A stretch of 64,000 bases of DNA from Alicycliphilus denitrificans_A (GTDB lineage Bacteria > Pseudomonadota > Gammaproteobacteria > Burkholderiales > Burkholderiaceae_C). Positions 37,713-45,858 of the stretch are shown here, in pieces. Position numbers and translations under genes: made by a program. A model generated the notes under the pieces. It had not been told where the DNA came from. It did not search any database and worked only from the letters and a program-made list of their open reading frames with translations. The stretch covers positions 2,542,001 through 2,606,000 of the forward strand of contig NZ_CP126238.1 of NCBI RefSeq assembly GCF_044792555.1, given 5' to 3'. The first letter of the stretch is position 1. The number at the start of each line of letters is the position of its first letter.

Positions 37713-37746
37713 AACGCCCGCCATGGACCAAACCATGGCGGGCGTT
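37713..37746 (-). terminator. Perfect 14-bp stem-loop between the CoA-transferase and coxS
   Basis: AACGCCCGCCATGG (37713-37726) and CCATGGCGGGCGTT (37733-37746) flank a 6-base loop. On the minus strand GGCATTTTGG follows, so it probably ends the CoA-transferase transcript and makes coxS onward a separate unit. Confidence 0.75.
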
Positions 37747-37788
37747 TGCAGCTTGGAATATTACGAGCGCGCGCGCCCGGTGCGGCCT

Positions 37789-38937
37789 TCAGCCGGGCAG
37801 GAAGTCCTGCCCCTCGCTCAGGGGCGCGTGCCGATAGCTGGCGGGCGTGCGGCTCAGCTTCACCGGCGCGCCCAGGCCCTGGTAGCCGCCCTCCATGGCC
37901 ACCACCATCTCGCGGTGCGCGGTGTGCGGGTGCTTGAGGGCCTGTGCCACATCCAGCACCGGAGCGGCCGGCACACCTATGGCCATCAGCGCATCGGCCA
38001 GTTCCTGGCCGTCGCGCTGGGTGAAGGCCTGTTCCAGCAGCGGCTTGAGCTCGTGGCGGTGCACCGAGCGCTGCCCCGCCGTGGCAAAGCGCGCGTCCTG
38101 CGCCAGCGCGCCCTGGCCGATGTAGTCGCACAGCAGAGCGAACTGGCGGTCGTTGCCCACGGCCAGAAAGATCGGCGCGCCCCCCGTGCGGATCACGTCG
38201 TAGGGGTAGATATTGGGGTGGGCATTGCCGGTGCGCTGCGGCAGCTTGTCGCTCATGAACCAGTTGGCCGCGTGCGGGTGCAAGAGCGACAGGCCCGAGT
38301 CGTACAGCGCGGCATCGACCAGCTGGCCCTGGCCGCTACGGGCGCGCTCGTGCAGCGCCAGCAGCACGCCGATGGCGGCGTTCATGCCCGTGACCATGTC
38401 CACCACCGGCAGACCCACGCGCAGCGGGTCGCCATCGGCATCGCCGTTGATGCTCATGAGCCCGGCCATGGCCTGGATGGCGGCGTCGTAGCCCGGCAGG
38501 CTGCCCAGCGGGCCGTCGGCGCCGAAGCCGGTCACACGGCACCAGATGAGGTGCGGGAATTCATGGCGCATCTGTTCGTAGCCAATGCCCCATTTTTCCA
38601 TGGTGCCGACCTTGAAGTTCTCCACCACCACGTCGGCCTGGGCCATGAGCTCGCGCACGCGCTGCTGCCCCTCGGGTGCCGAAAGATCCAGGAACTGGAT
38701 GCGCTTGTTGCGGTTCAGGCCGAAGTAGTACGACGCCACGCCGTCCCGAAACGGCGGCCCCCAGGCGCGCGTGTCGTCGCCCTGGGGCGGCTCCACCTTG
38801 AGCACGTCGGCGCCGTGGTCGCCCAGAATCTGGCCGCACAGCGGCCCGCCGAGGATGCGCGACAGGTCCAGCACCTTGATGCCCGCCAATGCGCCCATCC
38901 TGCCCGGCGTCTGCTGCATGTCTTGCTTTTGTGTCAT
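37789..38937 (-). CDS. CaiB/BaiF (class III) CoA-transferase
   Basis: 382 residues. N-terminal GIKVLDLSRILGGPLCGQIL, GADVLKVEPPQGDDTR, VVENFKVGTMEKWG and GYDAAIQAMAGLMS are the family signature. An Asp near residue 180 in GLPVVDMVTGM fits the catalytic Asp that carries the acyl-glutamyl-type intermediate. It moves CoA between organic acids. I start at the ATG at 38937; a TTG three codons upstream overlaps the previous stop. It follows the Bug receptor gene closely. Confidence 0.9.
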   Translation of the reverse strand: MTQKQDMQQTPGRMGALAGIKVLDLSRILGGPLCGQILGDHGADVLKVEPPQGDDTRAWGPPFRDGVASYYFGLNRNKRIQFLDLSAPEGQQRVRELMAQADVVVENFKVGTMEKWGIGYEQMRHEFPHLIWCRVTGFGADGPLGSLPGYDAAIQAMAGLMSINGDADGDPLRVGLPVVDMVTGMNAAIGVLLALHERARSGQGQLVDAALYDSGLSLLHPHAANWFMSDKLPQRTGNAHPNIYPYDVIRTGGAPIFLAVGNDRQFALLCDYIGQGALAQDARFATAGQRSVHRHELKPLLEQAFTQRDGQELADALMAIGVPAAPVLDVAQALKHPHTAHREMVVAMEGGYQGLGAPVKLSRTPASYRHAPLSEGQDFLPG

Positions 38938-38942
38938 GAATG

Positions 38943-39935
38943 TCAATCCAGTTGCACGCCCGACTGCCTGACCACCTTGGCCCAGCTGTCCACCTCGGCC
39001 TTGATGAATTTCCCCAGATAGGCGGGGCTGCGGTCGGGCGAGGCCTCCAGCCCCTGGACCGCGAAGGCCTGCTTGACCTTGTCCGCATCCAGCGCACGCG
39101 AGAACGCCTGGTTGAGCGCCTTGACGCGCTCGGCCGGCGTGCCCTTGGGGGCCACCACGCCGAAGAACACGCTCACGTCATAGGCCTTCAGATCCTTGCC
39201 GCCCTGCTCGGCAATGGTGGGAATGTCCGGCATGGCGCTGGAGCGCTTGGCCGTGGCCACGCCCAGGGCCTTCACCTTGTCGCTCTTGATGTAGGGCATG
39301 GCCGTGAGGATGTCGGTGAAGGTCATGTCCACCTGGCCCGCCAGCAGGTCGTTGAGCGCCGGGCCCGTGCCCTTGTAGGGCACATGCACCAGCTGCGTGC
39401 CCGCCATGCCGTTGAACAGCACGCCCGCCAGGTGCGACGAGGCGCCATTGCCCGAGGAGGCGAAGTTCAGCGCGCCAGGCTTGGCCTTGTCCTTGGCGAT
39501 CAGCTCCTGCACGCTGTTCACGCCGAGGCTGGGGCGCACCACCAGCACATTGGGCAGGTAGCCCACGTAGATCACGGGCTCGAAACTGGTGCGCGGGTCG
39601 TACTTCAGCCCCTTGTACAGGCTGTGGTTGATGGCCAGCGGGCCCGAGGTGCCGAACATGATGGTGTAGCCATCGGGGTTGGCGCGCGCCACGAAGTCGG
39701 CGCCGATGTTGCCGCCCGCGCCGGCCTTGTTTTCCACCACCACGCTCTGGCCCAACTCACGCGTGAGTTCGGTAGCCAGGATGCGCGCCATGGCGTCCGT
39801 GGGCCCGCCGGGCGGGAACGGCACCACGAACATGACGGGGCGGTCGGGGAATTTGTCCTGCGCCTGTACGGGCAAGGCGGCGAGCATGGCGGCGCCGGCG
39901 ATCAGGCCGAGCAGATGGCGTTTGGCTAGGGTCAT
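38943..39935 (-). CDS. Bug-family (TctC) tricarboxylate-transport-type solute receptor
   Basis: 330 residues with a signal peptide (LLGLIAGAAMLAALPVQAQ, cleavage near residue 26) and the Bug motifs VVPFPPGGPTDAMAR, VENKAGAGGNIG and FGVVAPKGTP. These periplasmic proteins bind carboxylates and related acids; Comamonadaceae have many and most lack a dedicated TctAB, as here. The ligand may be the substrate of the surrounding enzymes. Confidence 0.9.
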   Translation of the reverse strand: MTLAKRHLLGLIAGAAMLAALPVQAQDKFPDRPVMFVVPFPPGGPTDAMARILATELTRELGQSVVVENKAGAGGNIGADFVARANPDGYTIMFGTSGPLAINHSLYKGLKYDPRTSFEPVIYVGYLPNVLVVRPSLGVNSVQELIAKDKAKPGALNFASSGNGASSHLAGVLFNGMAGTQLVHVPYKGTGPALNDLLAGQVDMTFTDILTAMPYIKSDKVKALGVATAKRSSAMPDIPTIAEQGGKDLKAYDVSVFFGVVAPKGTPAERVKALNQAFSRALDADKVKQAFAVQGLEASPDRSPAYLGKFIKAEVDSWAKVVRQSGVQLD

Positions 39936-39952
39936 GGTGTGTCTCCTGTTAT

Positions 39953-40012
39953 TTAATTGATAGCTACTGACGCTTTATCCATAAGCGACAGCGGTTGTTT
40001 TTGCTTAAAAAC
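39953..40012. repeat. Intergenic palindrome, copy 6
   Basis: TTAATTGATAGCTACTGA, CGCTT (39971-39975), spacer TATCCAT, AAGCG (39983-39987), ACAGCGGTTGTTTTTGC. It lies upstream of the Bug gene on its minus strand. Confidence 0.65.
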
Positions 40013-40028
40013 CTCAAGGGGATGGAGC

Positions 40029-40124
40029 GCCGGCATCTTGCCGGCATCAAGGTTCCAGCGTCGCCGGCCCTCACCCCTGCCCTCTCGAGGGAGTAAAGAT
40101 CGCCCTCGCCCCAAGGAGGGGGCT
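40029..40124. repeat. Cluster of GC-rich stem-loops between the acyl-CoA dehydrogenase and Bug genes
   Basis: GCCGGCA-TCT-TGCCGGC (40029-40045), CCCTCTCGAGGG (from about 40080) and GCCCTCGCCCCAAGGAGGGGGC-type pairing (two arms, about 40103-40124). This looks like a dispersed CCCTC.../...GAGGG element and may terminate the acyl-CoA dehydrogenase transcript. Confidence 0.5.
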
Positions 40125-40126
40125 GC

Positions 40127-41833
40127 TTACGCCAGCCACTCCGCCGGCACCTGACTTTCGGCCAGCGGATCGCGCGGCAGCACGCGGTGCGCCAGGGCCA
40201 GCTGCGACAGGCGCAGGCGCTCGGCGCTTCCGGTCTTGCCCGCCTCCCAGGCCATGGCGATGGCCGTGGTGCAGTGGTACAGGCCGGTCGCGGCCTGGCG
40301 CGCCAGCTTTTCGCCGCCCTCGGCGGCGGCGCGCTCGGCCAGCTTGACAGCACGCGCCAGCGCATCCGCCAGCGCCTGGCGGTAGGCGGCGGTGATGGCC
40401 TGGGTGTCAGCCAGCAGGCCCAGCAGGTAGTCCTGCAGCACCGGCAGCGAGCCCTCGCGCTTGATGGCGCGCACCACGTCCAGCGCCACGATGTTGCTCG
40501 TGCCCTCCCAGATCGAGCCCAGGTGGGCGTCGCGCACCAGGCGCGGGTCGGCCCATTCCTCGATGTAGCCGCAGCCGCCGCGCACCTCCATGGCGTCGCC
40601 CGTCACCTTGCGCGCATCGCGGCAGGCGCGGAACTTGATCAGGGGCGTGAGGATGCGCAGCAGCGCATAGGCCGTCTTGTCGCCCGCGTCCGAGCGCGCC
40701 AGCGTGGCCGCGGTCTGGAACACCATGGTGCGCGCCTGCTCGGCCGGCACGCGCAGCTTGTCGAGCTGCACCTGCATCAGCGGCAGGTCCTGCAGGCGGC
40801 GGCCGAAGGCCCAGCGCTCGCGGGCGATGAATTCGGCCTCGGCGACGGCCCGGCGCATCATGCCGGCCGCGCGCATGCCGTTGGACAGGCGCGAGTTGTT
40901 CACCATGTCCGCGATCTGCACGAAGCCCCGGCCCTGCTCGCCCACCAGGTAGGCCACGGCGCCCTGCATGCGGATCTCGCCGCTGGCCATGGAGCGCGTG
41001 CCCATCTTGTCCTTCAGGCGCACGATGTGATAGTCGTTGGTGCTGCCGTCGTCCTTGATGCGCGGCAGCAGGAACAGCGAGATGCCCTTCATGCCGGGCG
41101 GGCCGCCATCGACGCGCGCCAGCACCATGCCAAAGCCCGCGTCGGGATTCGAGCAGAACCACTTTTCGCCATACAGGCGCCAGCTGCCGTCCTCCTGCGG
41201 GTAGGCCATGGTCAGCGTGTTGGCGATGTCAGAGCCCGCGGCCTGCTCGGTCATGAACATCGAGCCCTGCACGCCGGAGTCGAAATCCATGGCCAGCAGC
41301 TTGGGCAGGTACTTGTCCACCAGCTTTTGCTCGCCGTATTTCTTCAGCGTGCGCGTGAGCGAGTCCGTCATCGACAGCGGGCAGCACAGGCCGAACTCGG
41401 ACTGCACGAACAGATAGGTCAGCGCGTACTTGACGATGGCCGGCATCTTGCCCTTCCAGCCCAGCATGTCCTCGCGGTGCGAGATCGCGGCCAGGCCGAA
41501 CTGCTGGAAGGCCACCTTCTCCATCTCGATATAGGCCGGATGCTTGACGATGCGCTGCACCTCCTTGCCGGCGCGCGAACGCATCTCCAGCGTCGGCGGA
41601 TTGCGGTCGGCCTCCAGTGCCCAATCGTCCACGGCGCCACCGGCCAGCTCGCCCATGCGCTCGAAGTACGGCTGCAGGTGGGCATACAGGTCGGCCGGCA
41701 GGTACAGCGCCAGCAGCTGCTGCAGCTCCTTGTCCTCGGTGTAGCTGTTCACGTGGCCGCGGTCGGGCACGGGATGGGCTGCGGCGCTGGCCTGGGCCAG
41801 GGCGGTCATCTGGGTCTGGTCGTTGGCGGACAT
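40127..41833 (-). CDS. Acyl-CoA dehydrogenase family flavoprotein (AidB-like length)
   Basis: 568 residues, longer than the ~390 of fatty acyl-CoA dehydrogenases and near the AidB-type subgroup. Motifs: FMTEQAAGSDIANTLT (FAD/substrate loop), YGEKWFCSNPDAG, RWAFGRRLQDLPLMQ and GGCGYIEEWADPRLVRDAHL with IWEGTSNIVALDV. It oxidises a CoA thioester or a related substrate using FAD. It is the first gene of the minus-strand catabolic run, divergent from lysR. Confidence 0.85.
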   Translation of the reverse strand: MSANDQTQMTALAQASAAAHPVPDRGHVNSYTEDKELQQLLALYLPADLYAHLQPYFERMGELAGGAVDDWALEADRNPPTLEMRSRAGKEVQRIVKHPAYIEMEKVAFQQFGLAAISHREDMLGWKGKMPAIVKYALTYLFVQSEFGLCCPLSMTDSLTRTLKKYGEQKLVDKYLPKLLAMDFDSGVQGSMFMTEQAAGSDIANTLTMAYPQEDGSWRLYGEKWFCSNPDAGFGMVLARVDGGPPGMKGISLFLLPRIKDDGSTNDYHIVRLKDKMGTRSMASGEIRMQGAVAYLVGEQGRGFVQIADMVNNSRLSNGMRAAGMMRRAVAEAEFIARERWAFGRRLQDLPLMQVQLDKLRVPAEQARTMVFQTAATLARSDAGDKTAYALLRILTPLIKFRACRDARKVTGDAMEVRGGCGYIEEWADPRLVRDAHLGSIWEGTSNIVALDVVRAIKREGSLPVLQDYLLGLLADTQAITAAYRQALADALARAVKLAERAAAEGGEKLARQAATGLYHCTTAIAMAWEAGKTGSAERLRLSQLALAHRVLPRDPLAESQVPAEWLA

Positions 41834-41937
41834 GGGTGGTGCTCCTTTACATCGTGCTGGCCGCTATTGCACTCGCTTTGATCATTCGAGTCCAATATCA
41901 TTAAAATCTTTGTTCATAGTTAAATCGAATTGATGCC
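41834..41937. promoter_or_regulatory. Divergent control region of the LysR gene and the acyl-CoA dehydrogenase gene
   Basis: A 104-base A+T-richer spacer. TGAT (41879-41882) and ATCA (41897-41900) form a dyad across ATTCGAGTCCAAT, and ATTCGA (41884-41889) has its complement TCGAAT at 41925-41930. These fit LysR-type binding sites (T-N11-A dyads). The -10 of lysR may be TTAAAAT near 41901. Confidence 0.5.
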
Positions 41938-42834
41938 ATGGAGCTACGCCTGCTGCACTACTTCGTGACCCTGGCCGAGGAGCTGCACTTTGGCCGCGCG
42001 GCCCATCGGCTGTGCATCTCCCAGCCGCCCCTGAGCGTGGCCATCAAACAGCTCGAAGGCCAATTGCAGGCCCAATTGTTCGAGCGCAGCAGCAAGGGCG
42101 TGCGCCTGACCGCCGCGGGCGCCCATCTGCTGACCAAGGCGCGCCAGCTGCTGGCCCTGAGCCACCAGGCGGCGCAGGAAACGCGCGACGTGGCCCAGGG
42201 CACGCGCGGCCATTTGCGCCTGGGCTTCGTGGGCTCCAGCCTGTACCGTGGCCTGCCCCAGGCGCTGGAGTTGATGCAGCAGTCCCACCCCCAGGTACGC
42301 GTGGACATGCTGGAGGCCAACAGCGCCGAGCAGATCCAGGGCCTGCAGCAGATGCGGCTGGACGTGGCGCTGGTGCACTCCATCCAGCCGCCCGAGGGTA
42401 TCGCCAGTCAGCTCATCGTGGAAGAGCCCTTCGTGGTCTGCCTGCCCGAGCAGCACGCGCTGTGCGGGGCAAGCAGCATAGATCTGGCCGAGCTGCGCCA
42501 CGACCGGCTGATCCTGTTCTCCAACCTGGTCTCGCCCACCTACCACCAGCGCATCTACGAAATGTGCCTGGCCCACGGCTTCGCCCCTGAGGTGCGCCAC
42601 GAGGTGCGCCACTGGCTATCGGTGATCTCGCTGGTGTCGCTGGGCCAGGGCGTGGCCCTGGTGCCCGCGGCGCTGGAGCGCGTAGGCCTGCCGCGCCTGG
42701 CGTTTCGGCCCCTGCGCGGTGAACACCCCCACTCCGAAATGCTGGCCATGTGGCGCAGCGCACCGGACAACCCGCTGGTGCAGGCGCTGCTGGTCCACAT
42801 GCACCAGGCGGCGCGTCAACTGGATTCCGAGTGA
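41938..42834 (+). CDS. LysR-type transcriptional regulator
   Basis: 298 residues. N-terminal winged helix MELRLLHYFVTLAEELHF...RLCISQPPLSVAIKQLEGQL (read as two blocks), then a periplasmic-binding-like effector domain (GHLRLGFVGSSLYRGLPQAL). Divergent from the acyl-CoA dehydrogenase gene, the standard arrangement for a regulator of the opposite operon, with the pathway substrate or an intermediate as coinducer. Confidence 0.92.
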   Translation: MELRLLHYFVTLAEELHFGRAAHRLCISQPPLSVAIKQLEGQLQAQLFERSSKGVRLTAAGAHLLTKARQLLALSHQAAQETRDVAQGTRGHLRLGFVGSSLYRGLPQALELMQQSHPQVRVDMLEANSAEQIQGLQQMRLDVALVHSIQPPEGIASQLIVEEPFVVCLPEQHALCGASSIDLAELRHDRLILFSNLVSPTYHQRIYEMCLAHGFAPEVRHEVRHWLSVISLVSLGQGVALVPAALERVGLPRLAFRPLRGEHPHSEMLAMWRSAPDNPLVQALLVHMHQAARQLDSE

Positions 42835-42871
42835 CTCCCAGCACTCACAAGCACCTTATAATTGGTAAATA

Positions 42872-42897
42872 AAACAAAATTTTGTAAAATTTTGTTT
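42872..42897. promoter_or_regulatory. Perfect 12-bp A+T-rich inverted repeat upstream of the chemoreceptor
   Basis: AAACAAAATTTT (42872-42883), GT, AAAATTTTGTTT (42886-42897). The core ACAAAATTTTGT is itself a palindrome. It could terminate lysR, or be an operator for the chemoreceptor gene 200 bases on. The rest of the 264-base gap contains a coding-like frame without a good start (see findings). Confidence 0.5.
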
Positions 42898-43098
42898 CTC
42901 AAGCATATGCCTGCCTCCTACCCCGCAGCGCCCCGTTCCCGGATTATCCGCAGCCTTGGACAGCGACCATCTGCTGGTCATCGCCCAGATTGAGCAGCGC
43001 ATGCCAATCCTGCTGGACATCGAGGCGCTGATGTCCAGCTCCGGCACGGGGCTGGACGCGTCACCCTTCCAATGCCCCCCTTGACAGGAGCGAACACC

Positions 43099-44865
43099 AT
43101 GAAAACATCAACAATGAAAGTAGGCACCCGCCTGGGCCTGGGCTTTGCCCTGGTCATCCTGTGCGGCCTGATCGTCGCCATCGTCGCGCGCTTCCAGCTC
43201 GACCGCACCACCGACGAGGTACAAAGCCTGGTCGAACAGCGCATGGCCAACGTGGAGCGCATCAACCAGATCCAGAACAATCTCAATGTGGTCGCGCGCG
43301 CCGTGCGCAACATCGTCATCACCGAGGATGTAGCAGAAATGCAGGCCGAGAAGGCGCGCATCGAAGAGTCCCGCGCGAGCAACAGCCCCCTGCTCAAGGA
43401 ACTGCAGGACAACAGCAGCAGCCCCGAGGCACGCCAGCTGCTGCAGAAAATCAACGAGCTGCGCCCCGGTTACAACGCCGCCCTGGACAAGGCCGTGACT
43501 CTGGGCCTGAGCAACCAGCTGGAGGAGGCGCGCACCGTGCTGAACAAGGAAGTGCGCCAACAGCAGATGACCTACTTCAAGCTGCTGGAGGAACTGGCCA
43601 GCCACCAGAAAAAGCAGATGGACGCCTCGGCCAAGACGGTGCAGGAGATCGCCTCGGCCACCAGCGGGCTGGTGCTGACACTTGCAGCGATTGCCGCGGC
43701 GCTGGGCGCCGCCATCGCCTGGGCTCTGACCCGCTCCATCACCCACCAGCTCGGCGGCGAGCCGGACTATGCCTCCAACGTGGCGCGCGAGATCGCCGCC
43801 GGCAACCTGGCCGTCGACGTGCAGGTCAAGACCGGCGACCACACCAGCCTGATAGCCAACATGCAAACCATGCGCAATGCGCTGGTCAAAGTGGTCGCCC
43901 ATGTGCGCGAGGGCAGCGAGTCGGTAGCCGCCGCCAGCACGCAGATCGCCCAGGGCAACCAGGACCTGTCCTCCCGCACCGAAAGCCAGGCCAGCGCGCT
44001 GGAGGAGACCGCTTCGTCGATGGAGGAACTCAGCTCCACCGTGCGCCAGAACGCCGACAACGCGCGCCAGGCCAATCAGCTGGCCCAGAGCGCCAGCAAC
44101 GTCGCCGTGCAGGGAGGAGAGGTCGTGGCCCAGGTGGTCGAGACCATGAGTGGCATCAACGCCTCAAGCAAGAAGATCGCCGACATCATCAACGTCATCG
44201 ACGGCATCGCCTTCCAGACCAACATCCTGGCGCTGAACGCCGCCGTCGAGGCCGCACGCGCCGGCGAGCAAGGCAGGGGCTTTGCCGTGGTCGCGGGCGA
44301 GGTGCGCAGCCTGGCCAGCCGCAGCGCCGAGGCCGCCAAGGAAATCAAACAGCTCATCACCGACAGCGTGGAGCGCGTCGAACAAGGCTCGGCACTGGTG
44401 GACCGCGCCGGCAGCACGATGCAGGAAGTGGTGACCAGCATCCGCCGCGTCACCGACATCATGGGCGAGATCAGCGCCGCCAGCAGCGAGCAGAGCGCGG
44501 GTGTGAGTCAGGTGGGTGAGGCCGTGGCGCAGATGGACCAGGCCACGCAGCAGAACGCCGCCTTGGTCGAGGAGATGGCCGCCGCCGCTGGCGGCCTGAA
44601 CCGCCAGGCGCAGGAACTGGTGCAGGCCGTCGCCGTGTTCAAAACCACGCTGGGCGCCGCACCTGTCCAGACCGCCGCCGCGCCCGCAGCCACCCCCCCT
44701 GTTCCCAGAGAGAGCAAACCCTACAACGGCCTCGAGCGCCGCAGCCCAAGCCGAGCAGCCAACGTCGCGCGCCTGCCGGCGCAATCCAAGGCGGCTCCAT
44801 CGCCCGCCGCGAGCGTACTACCGGCTGCGAAGACCGGCACCGGGGACGATTGGGAAAGCTTCTGA
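43099..44865 (+). CDS. Methyl-accepting chemotaxis protein
   Basis: 588 residues. TM1 about 12-34; a periplasmic four-helix-bundle sensor with the conserved ARAVRNIV segment; TM2 about 185-212; HAMP (REIAAGNLAVDVQ); and a long signalling domain with hairpin tip IDGIAFQTNILALNAAVEAA. Methylation helices ALEETASSMEELSS are visible. The C-terminus ends DDWESF, like the NWETF tether for CheR/CheB. ATG at 43099 follows CAGGAG. Ligand unknown. Confidence 0.93.
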   Translation: MKTSTMKVGTRLGLGFALVILCGLIVAIVARFQLDRTTDEVQSLVEQRMANVERINQIQNNLNVVARAVRNIVITEDVAEMQAEKARIEESRASNSPLLKELQDNSSSPEARQLLQKINELRPGYNAALDKAVTLGLSNQLEEARTVLNKEVRQQQMTYFKLLEELASHQKKQMDASAKTVQEIASATSGLVLTLAAIAAALGAAIAWALTRSITHQLGGEPDYASNVAREIAAGNLAVDVQVKTGDHTSLIANMQTMRNALVKVVAHVREGSESVAAASTQIAQGNQDLSSRTESQASALEETASSMEELSSTVRQNADNARQANQLAQSASNVAVQGGEVVAQVVETMSGINASSKKIADIINVIDGIAFQTNILALNAAVEAARAGEQGRGFAVVAGEVRSLASRSAEAAKEIKQLITDSVERVEQGSALVDRAGSTMQEVVTSIRRVTDIMGEISAASSEQSAGVSQVGEAVAQMDQATQQNAALVEEMAAAAGGLNRQAQELVQAVAVFKTTLGAAPVQTAAAPAATPPVPRESKPYNGLERRSPSRAANVARLPAQSKAAPSPAASVLPAAKTGTGDDWESF

Positions 44866-44945
44866 GCCTCTGTGCCCCATCCCCAGCGGCGATTCGCGTA
44901 TCCGGCCGAGCCGTTATGTCCGCGCCAGCGGCCTCTGCATTCTCG

Positions 44946-44965
44946 CCTTCCCCCAAAGGGGAAGG
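44946..44965. terminator. Stem-loop downstream of the chemoreceptor gene
   Basis: CCTTCCCC (44946-44953), CAAA, GGGGAAGG (44958-44965). Perfect 8-bp stem, no T-run. It resembles the GC-rich elements near 40100. Confidence 0.45.
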
Positions 44966-44985
44966 AGGCCGAGACACGTTGTCAA

Positions 44986-45044
44986 TTAATAAAAATTGAT
45001 AGCACGCAGCGCTTTCCAGCAATGGGCAAATCGCCTTTTACACC
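44986..45044. repeat. Intergenic palindrome, copy 7
   Basis: ATTAATAAAAATTGATAGCA then CGCAGCGCTTTCC and TTTTACACC. Degraded right arm. It abuts the tusA-like stop on the minus strand. Confidence 0.5.
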
Positions 45045-45272
45045 TTAGCGGCGCCGCAGCACATGGATGTACTCATCACCCACCATCTGCTGCTCCACCA
45101 GCTCATTGCCCGTCTGCCGCGCAAAAGCCTGGAAGTCACGCATGGATCCGCTGTCGGTGGCCACCACCTTCAGCAACTGGCCGCTCTGCATATCGGCCAA
45201 GGCCTTCTTGGCCTTGAGAATGGGCAGAGGGCAGTTCAGGCCCCGGGTGTCGATTTCCTTGTGGATGTCCAT
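45045..45272 (-). CDS. TusA/SirA-family sulfur carrier
   Basis: 75 residues. DTRGLNCPLPILKAKKAL carries Cys14 in the family's CPxP motif, the persulfide-carrying residue; the C-terminal strand is VGDEYIHVLRR. TusA-type proteins relay sulfur to tRNA thiolation or other pathways. The ATG at 45272 is 5 bases after the Nudix gene; the longer frame overlaps that gene. cysM-nudix-tusA probably form one transcript. Confidence 0.88.
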   Translation of the reverse strand: MDIHKEIDTRGLNCPLPILKAKKALADMQSGQLLKVVATDSGSMRDFQAFARQTGNELVEQQMVGDEYIHVLRRR

Positions 45273-45277
45273 TTTTC

Positions 45278-45841
45278 CTAATCCTTTGGCGCGTCCAGTC
45301 CGCGGCGGCGCTCGGCATTTTCCTCGGCCGTGAAGAATACCGGCTCGTGCCCACGCGAGCGCAGCCAGTCGGCCAGCGCATAGCCCGTGCCGGCGGGCCA
45401 GCATTTAAGCTGCCCGAGTTCGTAGAAGCGGTAGTCCACCAGCTCCGGCGACAGCTGCACCTGCCCCCGTGCCTGGACATGGTAGGCAATGATGACCTGG
45501 TTCATGCGCAGGAACTCGTACACACCCACCAAGCGCACGGCGTACGCGTCAAGGTTGGTTTCCTCCTTCACCTCGCGCGCAATGCCGTCCTCGGGCGACT
45601 CGCCGGCCTCCATGAAGCCGGTGATCAGCGCGAACATCTGGGGCGGCCACAGCGCGTTGCGCGCCAGCAGCACGCAGCCGTCCACCTCCACGATGGCGGC
45701 GAGCACGGGCGTGGGGTTGTTCCAGTGCGTGAAGCCGCAAGAGGGGCAGCGCAGGCGCTCCTTCTCGCCGCTGTCCTCCAGAACCACGATGGGCGCGAGC
45801 TCGGTCGCGCAGTGGCTGCAAAAACGGGTTTCGTAGCGCAT
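45278..45841 (-). CDS. Nudix hydrolase with N-terminal zinc ribbon
   Basis: 187 residues. A zinc ribbon (Cys8, Cys11, Cys32, Cys35) precedes a Nudix domain. The Nudix box reads G75-FMEAGE...REVKEETNL; the metal-binding REVKEE core is intact but the usual Gly before the last residue is Asn96. The ribbon and box resemble NudC, but the NADH-specific SQPWPFPxS motif is absent, so the substrate is open. Confidence 0.85.
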   Translation of the reverse strand: MRYETRFCSHCATELAPIVVLEDSGEKERLRCPSCGFTHWNNPTPVLAAIVEVDGCVLLARNALWPPQMFALITGFMEAGESPEDGIAREVKEETNLDAYAVRLVGVYEFLRMNQVIIAYHVQARGQVQLSPELVDYRFYELGQLKCWPAGTGYALADWLRSRGHEPVFFTAEENAERRRGLDAPKD

Positions 45842-45858
45842 AGGAGGTACGACGCCGC

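Noticed and set aside
42907..42993. ATG-initiated short frame before the chemoreceptor
   Set aside because: It stops after 28 codons and its composition is not coding-like; the other frame is reported as a finding.
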